Below are positions 6,449 to 11,302 of a stretch of 11,302 bases of DNA, piece after piece. The stretch spans positions 1 to 11,302 of the forward strand of contig JBGVRC010000153.1 of assembly GCA_045128055.1 (NCBI GenBank), in the 5' to 3' direction. This DNA comes from Scatosoma sp045128055. Its GTDB lineage: Bacteria > Bacillota > Clostridia > Christensenellales > Borkfalkiaceae. Made by a program: the position numbers and the translations under genes. Within the stretch, counting starts at the first letter, position 1, and the number at the start of each line of letters is the position of its first letter. Under the pieces are notes generated by a model. That model was not told the DNA's origin and ran no database searches. It was given only the letters and a program-made list of their open reading frames with translations.

Positions 6449-8938
6449 ATGAAAAAGACGAAATTATGTAAATTATTGGCTTTGGCTCTCTGCGCGACGT
6501 CCTGCTTTGCGATGGGAACGGCGTTGACGGCTTGCGACGACGGCGGCGAAAGAATTTACTTCGAAAAAGAAGAAGTGAAAAAAGGCCCGCAGTTTTTGGA
6601 AGGCGCGCTTGCGGACGTTATCGTAAACGACACCATCGTTTTAGGTGAATACGTAGAATACGTCAACGGAGCGGATTACACGCTGACGATTAAAGACGAA
6701 GAAGGCAACGTAGAAGATTTAACCGAAGAGCTCGTTTGGTACGCCGTGAAATCGGGGGATTACGTATTGACCTACGAAATCAAATCGGGCTCGAAAAAGG
6801 GCAAATCGGAATTTGTATTAAAGGTTAGATATCCCGAACTGACTTGGGACTTCTCGCTGGAAAACTTGCCCTATAACTTTGGCGACACCCTTATTTTTGA
6901 AGACTACTTCAACAAAATGAACATCTACGCTTCGTTGGAAAACTGGGAAGTGAAGATGGACAGCGTTACGGTAGACAATCAGGAAACGGATTTATCGGAG
7001 CAAACGGAATACACCTTTAATTCCTTGTCCGACCACACCTTTAAATTCCACATTGAGTCGGAAGACGGACAAAGATGCGAAGGGCGCGAAGTGATTTCGA
7101 TGAAATACGTGGACGAAGGGTACTTAAATCAGTTGACGGATATGGGCATTTCTATGTACGGCGATTTGTACATAGAAGACGGCAACTACACGATGATGGA
7201 AGGCAACTATTGCAATGGCAACAACGTATGGCTTCGCAGAGAAAACGGACCGCATAACTTACCTTACATAGCCTATAACGGCGATTACGGTATCGGCGAT
7301 TATATCAAAATCGACTTTACGGGCAAGAATATGCCGCTTATGTCCTTCTTCCGCGACGATTACGGCAAATCCATTTTCGACGGCTCGAAGGGTATCGTCA
7401 TCAACGGCGGGTTTGCCAACAACAACGGTCAGCCCTTGCACGATAAGTTGAGTTACAGCGTATGCATATACGGTCCGTATATGATGCACGAATACGATAG
7501 AAACCCCGAAAATATGGATACGGTTACCCTTGGTGGCGCATTCAGCGGTTCGGCGGATAGCCCCGCTCCTGGCAGCTTTGGGTCTTTGCAGGACGGTACG
7601 AGATACCGTATGATGGCGGGCTTTACGGGCATTAGACAGGGCAGAGCCAACAAGCTTGGCACGACCACTCCCGTGGATACCCTGTTCTTGGATTTCCAAT
7701 GCGTAATCATCAATTTGGACACGAAAGAAATCTTCTCCAAGTTTACCCTTTCTACCTACGGCGTGCAAGCGATGGGCTTTGAAGAAATCCCCGTATTGAC
7801 GGAAAACAATCCTTTCTTCACGGGCAACATCGTATTGTACGGTCAGCACGGCAGAAGAACGACGTTTGATAAGATTTATCCCATCGTAAGAAGCGAAGGC
7901 AAGTCCTTTGACGAAGTATTCGCGGAAGAATTGCAGGTTTCCGAATTTAAGGAAGGCGCAAAGAACTTTATCATCGGCGACGGTACGCCTATCCAGGTTT
8001 CCGATTACGTAGACACGACGAAGGAAGGATACGTCTTCTTCTATAAAGACGAAGCGGGTAACACCTTCAACGTCGAAGGGGAAAGCTTTACGATTACGCA
8101 ATCGGGCAACTATACGCTTTGGTATTCGGACGGCGTAAACCTTTGCGCTTCGTTCAGCGTATTCGTAGGCAATTTCAGCGACGCGATTATGGACTGGATC
8201 AAGACGGATAAGCTGAATATCTACGGCGTAGACGAATTGACGGAAGACCACGGCGCAACCTTAAAGGCGGGCTCGATTTTATCGGGCGCAACCTACAACG
8301 GACCGAACGCGGGCAATAAGGTAGACCAAGCGTACTTGGCGCTTGACGGCGAATACGGCTTAAACGATTATCTCGTGCTCGATTTCACGGGTAAGAATAT
8401 GCCAGAAGTAGCCTTCTTCGCACAAAATTACAACAACTCGATGTATTATCAAGACGGTAATAAGCAAGGCGTTGTCGTAATGAGCGGTATTACCGAATGG
8501 AACGGCGAATTGAAGCAGGATTTGCTCAACGGTAGCAAGCAAGTAGCCATCGACAGTCCGTTCATGGTAGAAAACGCAATCGATACTTGGTTCGTATCCA
8601 ACACCGTTAAAGATTCCAAGCTCGGCAGAGCGAATTTGGAAGACGGCAGAGCGTACCGCGTGATTATGGGCTTTACGGAATACAGCTCGGCGGGTATTGA
8701 ATTGAAGTGGGCGTTGTATGACAGAACTACGGGCGAGAAGCTGGAAGAACAAAGCATTACCACGTGGAACTTCTTTAACGGCGGTACGCACGCGAAGGTA
8801 CAAAATATGACGTACGACGATTTGGTGGGATCTATCGTGCTTTACGGTAAGTTCGGTACGACGTGTACCATCGATAAGATTTGGAGCGTTTACCAAGACA
8901 CCAACATCACCGACGTAGCGGCGGCGCTGGGTATGTAA
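6449..8938 (+). CDS. Large secreted lipoprotein with two copies of an unrecognised DFTGKNMP domain
   Basis: This 829-residue protein starts with a lipoprotein signal peptide (MKKTKL, hydrophobic stretch, lipobox LTAC with Cys29), so it is probably tethered to the outer face of the membrane. Residues ~50-128 and ~505-576 look like small Ig-like beta domains. Two related larger domains follow them: A (~234-479) and B (~591-815). Both share a YG-x-x-DY strand, the DFTGKNMP motif (289-296 and 645-652), a KG/KQG-VV segment, YR-MxxGF, and a closing G-(S/N)-IVLYG-x-x-G-x-x-x-T-x-DKI. A is the more divergent and carries an insertion around 330-375. No catalytic motif is visible. The beta-rich pattern suggests a concanavalin-like or carbohydrate-binding fold, which is inference. 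The ATG follows AAGG at 6437-6440. The gene is 16 bp after the barrel protein and 53 bp before a lipoprotein with the same domain. Confidence 0.85.
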   Translation: MKKTKLCKLLALALCATSCFAMGTALTACDDGGERIYFEKEEVKKGPQFLEGALADVIVNDTIVLGEYVEYVNGADYTLTIKDEEGNVEDLTEELVWYAVKSGDYVLTYEIKSGSKKGKSEFVLKVRYPELTWDFSLENLPYNFGDTLIFEDYFNKMNIYASLENWEVKMDSVTVDNQETDLSEQTEYTFNSLSDHTFKFHIESEDGQRCEGREVISMKYVDEGYLNQLTDMGISMYGDLYIEDGNYTMMEGNYCNGNNVWLRRENGPHNLPYIAYNGDYGIGDYIKIDFTGKNMPLMSFFRDDYGKSIFDGSKGIVINGGFANNNGQPLHDKLSYSVCIYGPYMMHEYDRNPENMDTVTLGGAFSGSADSPAPGSFGSLQDGTRYRMMAGFTGIRQGRANKLGTTTPVDTLFLDFQCVIINLDTKEIFSKFTLSTYGVQAMGFEEIPVLTENNPFFTGNIVLYGQHGRRTTFDKIYPIVRSEGKSFDEVFAEELQVSEFKEGAKNFIIGDGTPIQVSDYVDTTKEGYVFFYKDEAGNTFNVEGESFTITQSGNYTLWYSDGVNLCASFSVFVGNFSDAIMDWIKTDKLNIYGVDELTEDHGATLKAGSILSGATYNGPNAGNKVDQAYLALDGEYGLNDYLVLDFTGKNMPEVAFFAQNYNNSMYYQDGNKQGVVVMSGITEWNGELKQDLLNGSKQVAIDSPFMVENAIDTWFVSNTVKDSKLGRANLEDGRAYRVIMGFTEYSSAGIELKWALYDRTTGEKLEEQSITTWNFFNGGTHAKVQNMTYDDLVGSIVLYGKFGTTCTIDKIWSVYQDTNITDVAAALGM
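7148..7885 (+). repeat. Coding repeat: DFTGKNMP domain, copy A
   Basis: This is the divergent first copy of the shared domain in the 829-residue lipoprotein (about residues 234-479). It keeps the FTGKNMP core, GIVINGG, YRMMAGF and GNIVLYG...TTFDKIY. It differs from the other copies by an insertion rich in Gly, Ser and Pro (~360-378). Boundaries are approximate, set by where similarity to copy B stops. Confidence 0.65.
8219..8893 (+). repeat. Coding repeat: DFTGKNMP domain, copy B
   Basis: This is the second copy in the same protein (about residues 591-815). It is much closer in sequence to the copies in the next gene than to copy A in its own gene: LALDGEYGLNDY, FTGKNMPEVAFFA, SMY, KQGVVVMSGIT, LGRANL, YRVIMGF, TTWNFF and GSIVLYGKFGTTCTIDKI all recur there. 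That points to domain shuffling or duplication between the adjacent genes. Confidence 0.8.
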
Positions 8939-8978
8939 TCTCATTTAGGCTTTTATAGAAAATTTATATATAGATTTC

Positions 8979-8985
8979 AAGGAGG
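8979..8985 (+). promoter_or_regulatory. Consensus ribosome binding site AAGGAGG
   Basis: A full-consensus AAGGAGG lies 6 bp before the ATG at 8992, in a 53-bp AT-rich gap. It fixes the start of the last gene, whose frame runs open to the right edge. Confidence 0.88.
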
Positions 8986-8991
8986 AAAACT

Positions 8992-11302
8992 ATGAAAAGT
9001 AAAAAAGTATTATTGGCGTGTATGGCAATGCTTTGTTCGTTGAGCATATTTGCGGCTTGCGGCGGCGAAGGTTCTACTTCCACCCCTGCAAGCACCCCGA
9101 ATTCGGAAAGCTCTTCCAGCGTAGAAAGCTCTGAAAACACGGAATCTTCCGAAGTGGAAGAAAGCTCCGAAACCGTGGGCTCTTCCGAAGTTATCGAAAG
9201 CGTAGAAAGCTCGGAAAACGTTGCTTCTTCGGAAACGGTGGAATCTTCCGAAGTCACCGAAAGCGTGGAAAGCTCCGAAACGGTAGAAAGCTCCGAAGCG
9301 GTAGAAAGCGAAGAAAGTGCGGAAAGCTCGGAAGAAGAAATTCAATCTCCCGAAGACCCCGAAGCGACGTACACGATTATCTTCTTGGACGGCGACGGCA
9401 ATATTCTCAGCGAAACGGTATATAACGCAGGCGAAACGGTAGTTGTGCCTACCGCGCCCGAAAAAGCGGCGGACGAAACGTACACCTACGCGTTTAAAGG
9501 CTGGGATAAAAACGTTACGGCGGCGGTGAAAGACGCAACCTATATCGCAACCTACACCGCTACGTATATCGAATACACTGTTACGTTCTTAAATGAAGAC
9601 GGCAGTGAAATCAGCGTACAAACCTATCATTACGGCGACGAAGTGGTTGCTCCCACCGATTTTGGTAAAGAAGCAGACGAAACGTACACTTACGAATTTG
9701 CAGGCTGGGATACGGAAGTAACGGCGGTTGCAGGTAATGCAACCTATACGGCTACGTACGAAGCAACGTATATTGAATATACGGCGACGTACTTGGACGA
9801 AGACGGTACGGTGCTTCAAGAAGTTACGTATCATTACGGTGAACGTTATGATACGTTGGTAGACCCGAGAAAAGAATCTACCGAATATTTCGATTATGCG
9901 TTTGTAGAATACGTAGCGCAAGAACAAACGGAAGCATACAAAACGACGTACGTTGCAAAATATGAAGCGACGCTTAAAGACGGTATCAACGCAAACGACG
10001 TAAGCGGTACGGTTGGCGAAGGCGTTATATTAAACGCGGGCGGTATCGGCGACGGCGCAAGCTATACTATCGGTCAACAAAACGGCGGGTACGTACGTCA
10101 ATCCTATTTGGCGCTTGACGGCAACTACGGTATGAACGATTACGTAGCCCTTGACTTCACGGGTAAGAATATGCCTGAAATCGCCTTCTTTGCAAACAAC
10201 TACGACGAATCGATGTATGCGAACGGTACGGAAAAGCAAGGTATCGTAGTGTACTCGGGTATCACGACGTATAACGGCGAAGACGCTGCCATCAACCAAG
10301 ACAAGGAAAGCGGTACGTATATCAACTACGGCTTCCCGTATATGATTCAAGACGCGGCGAACGGCGGCTTTGTAAGAAGCTCGTTCAAGACTTCCGCGCT
10401 TGGTAGAGCAAATCTTGTAGACGGCAAGCACTATCGTGTAATCATGGGCTTTGAAGGCAAAAACAGCGAAGGTACGAACGGTATCACGCTGCACTGGTAT
10501 TTGTATGATATAGACACCGCTACGGTTGTAGAACAAGCTTCGATAGAAACGTGGAACTTCTTTACGGGTAGCAACGCGCAGGTTGGCAATATGACCGTCA
10601 ACGATTTGAAGGGCTCGGTTGTGCTTTACGGTAAGTTTGGTACGGCTTGTACCCTTGATAAGGTATACGGCGTATTTGAAGACACGACGATTGAAGCGAT
10701 TGCAAACGGTTTGAGCAGCGAAGAAACCTACACCGTTACCTTCAAAGCGAACGGCGAAACGTTGTATCAAGAAGAACAGGTTAAGTTTGGTACGAAGATT
10801 GAGAATATTCCCGATATTCCCGAAAGCAAACCTATCGAAAGCGCAATATATAACTACGCTTACGGTTGGGATAAGGCAATTACCCGCGTTATGGGAGATT
10901 GCGAATATCACGCAGTGCTTGTTGCAAGCTTGAAGGACAACGTAAAAGTAAACAACACGACTTCTGAAAACGGCGTCATTACGTTGGGCAAGAGCGGTAT
11001 CGGCGACGGCGCAAACTATGCGAAGGGTCAAAACAACGGCGGTTACGTACGTCAATCCTATTTGGCAATCGACGGTAACTACGGTTTGAATAACTACGTA
11101 ACGTTTGACTTCACGGGTAAAAACTTGCCTGAAATTGCCTTCTTTGCAAAGAATTATAACGATTCGATGTACGCGGAAGACACTTCCAAGCAGGGCATCG
11201 TAGTCGTTACGGGTATTACGACTTGGGACGGTCAATTAACGTCGGGCGTAAACGGCAACGGCACGCAAATCAACTACGGCTTCCCGTATATGATTCAAGA
11301 CG
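8992..11302 (+). CDS. Very large modular surface lipoprotein (Ser/Glu stalk, InlB-like repeats, DFTGKNMP domains), partial at right edge
   Basis: At least 770 codons are open with no stop before the window edge. The signal peptide (MKSKKVLL...) ends in a lipobox IFAAC, with Cys23 as the likely lipidated residue. Residues ~26-123 are a low-complexity Ser/Glu stalk built on VESSE-like units. Residues ~125-330 hold three beta repeats of about 68 residues resembling InlB B-repeats (Listeria-Bacteroides type), with GWD at 170-172 and 238-240; the third is degenerate. Copy C of the unrecognised domain spans ~340-570 (FTGKNMP at 389-395). A fourth InlB-like repeat lies at ~580-645 (GWD 625-627), then copy D starts at ~660 (FTGKNLP 707-713) and is cut by the edge. 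The alternation of InlB-like repeat and domain suggests more units beyond. A role in surface glycan capture or adhesion is inferred from architecture; no catalytic residues are visible. Confidence 0.88.
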   Translation, partial: MKSKKVLLACMAMLCSLSIFAACGGEGSTSTPASTPNSESSSSVESSENTESSEVEESSETVGSSEVIESVESSENVASSETVESSEVTESVESSETVESSEAVESEESAESSEEEIQSPEDPEATYTIIFLDGDGNILSETVYNAGETVVVPTAPEKAADETYTYAFKGWDKNVTAAVKDATYIATYTATYIEYTVTFLNEDGSEISVQTYHYGDEVVAPTDFGKEADETYTYEFAGWDTEVTAVAGNATYTATYEATYIEYTATYLDEDGTVLQEVTYHYGERYDTLVDPRKESTEYFDYAFVEYVAQEQTEAYKTTYVAKYEATLKDGINANDVSGTVGEGVILNAGGIGDGASYTIGQQNGGYVRQSYLALDGNYGMNDYVALDFTGKNMPEIAFFANNYDESMYANGTEKQGIVVYSGITTYNGEDAAINQDKESGTYINYGFPYMIQDAANGGFVRSSFKTSALGRANLVDGKHYRVIMGFEGKNSEGTNGITLHWYLYDIDTATVVEQASIETWNFFTGSNAQVGNMTVNDLKGSVVLYGKFGTACTLDKVYGVFEDTTIEAIANGLSSEETYTVTFKANGETLYQEEQVKFGTKIENIPDIPESKPIESAIYNYAYGWDKAITRVMGDCEYHAVLVASLKDNVKVNNTTSENGVITLGKSGIGDGANYAKGQNNGGYVRQSYLAIDGNYGLNNYVTFDFTGKNLPEIAFFAKNYNDSMYAEDTSKQGIVVVTGITTWDGQLTSGVNGNGTQINYGFPYMIQD
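9067..9360 (+). repeat. Low-complexity Ser/Glu stalk coding repeat
   Basis: About 98 codons are dominated by Ser, Glu and Val, in imperfect units such as gtagaaagctccgaa. The encoded segment is highly acidic and probably extended, placing the rest of the lipoprotein away from the membrane and cell wall. The units vary in synonymous codons, so this is not a clean slippage tract. Confidence 0.85.
9367..9981 (+). repeat. Three InlB-like beta repeats
   Basis: Codons ~126-330 encode three successive units of about 68 residues, with the pattern (Y/T)-T-x-x-FLDxDG...V-Y-x-x-GE-x-V-x-P...ETYTY-x-F-x-GWD...ATYxATY. The first two are close to each other; the third has FVEYV in place of the GWD core. 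InlB B-repeats are known as spacer or adhesion modules in Gram-positive surface proteins; the assignment here is by pattern only. Confidence 0.65.
10009..10701 (+). repeat. Coding repeat: DFTGKNMP domain, copy C
   Basis: This is the first copy in the partial lipoprotein (about residues 340-570). It shares long DNA identity with copy D: 10090-10112 equals 11044-11066 (offset 954) and 10321-10354 equals 11269-11302 (offset 948). The change of offset implies a two-codon length difference between them. This suggests a recent duplication or ongoing gene conversion. Confidence 0.85.
10729..10926 (+). repeat. Fourth InlB-like beta repeat, between domains C and D
   Basis: Codons ~580-645 encode another InlB-like unit, beginning YTVTFKANGETLYQEEQV and containing YGWDKAI (624-630). 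It is diverged from the first three. It joins copies C and D, so one full repeat of the protein appears to be about 318 residues (InlB-like unit plus domain). Confidence 0.6.
10969..11302 (+). repeat. Coding repeat: DFTGKNMP domain, copy D (cut by the window edge)
   Basis: Only the first ~110 residues of this copy are inside the window. They match copy C closely: GIGDGA-x-Y, NGGYVRQSYLA, DGNYG, DFTGKN(L)PEIAFFA, SMYA, KQGIVV and INYGFPYMIQD. FTGKNLP replaces FTGKNMP. Confidence 0.82.

Noticed and set aside
8939..8991. Separate promoter for the last lipoprotein
   Set aside because: The gap is AT-rich with several TATA-like strings, but no -35 box at proper spacing is visible, and there is no terminator before it. 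Cotranscription with the upstream gene is simpler.
9067..9360. Phase-variable slippage tract in the Ser/Glu stalk
   Set aside because: The units are imperfect at codon level and multiples of three, so slippage would be infrequent and would not cause frameshifts.
10030..11235. Long open frame on the minus strand (about 401 codons)
   Set aside because: It is antisense to the domain repeats of the lipoprotein, shows repeat-derived low-quality protein sequence and has no start signals. The biased codon use of the real gene explains it, as it does the minus-strand frame at 7259-8251.

Overview
The window looks like part of a carbohydrate-use locus from a Bacillota (Clostridia-like), probably gut-associated bacterium. 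The reasons are strong purine-rich ribosome binding sites, a consensus TTGACA-N17-TATAAT promoter, several Gram-positive-style lipoproteins with short MKK/MKS signal peptides and lipobox cysteines, and a CUT1-type ABC sugar importer without its own ATPase. No sequence search was possible, so the taxonomic placement is an inference from style.

Layout. Positions 1-231 hold no gene. They contain two identical 84-bp copies of a repeat at a 92-bp period, followed by short degenerate repeats carrying an ACCTGGTAGGGGG motif. An AraC-family regulator lies on the minus strand (232-1056). A 269-bp divergent control region (1057-1325) carries a near-perfect promoter for the regulator and an extended -10 promoter for the plus-strand operon. 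All remaining genes are on the plus strand: a large sugar-binding lipoprotein (1326-3041), a hairpin-rich gap (3042-3161), two CUT1 permeases (3162-4127 and 4141-5052), a cytoplasmic TIM-barrel glycoside-hydrolase-like protein (5056-6432), an 829-residue lipoprotein (6449-8938), and a second very large modular lipoprotein (8992 to beyond the right edge). Gaps after the first hairpin region are 13, 3, 16 and 53 bp with no evident terminator, so the set reads as one operon.

How it may work. The AraC-type regulator, with an N-terminal cupin-like sugar-sensing region, probably controls the divergent operon. The lipoprotein and two permeases import an oligosaccharide, using an ATPase encoded elsewhere. 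The cytoplasmic TIM-barrel protein would process it. The two terminal lipoproteins share a repeated ~225-245-residue domain that I do not recognise, marked by a DFTGKN(M/L)P motif, at least four copies in this window. It has beta-rich composition suggestive of a lectin or carbohydrate-binding fold. In the last protein it sits on a Ser/Glu-rich stalk and InlB-like beta repeats. These are candidates for a surface glycan-capture apparatus, a Gram-positive analogue in role of Bacteroidota surface glycan-binding proteins. That is the most interesting element of the window.
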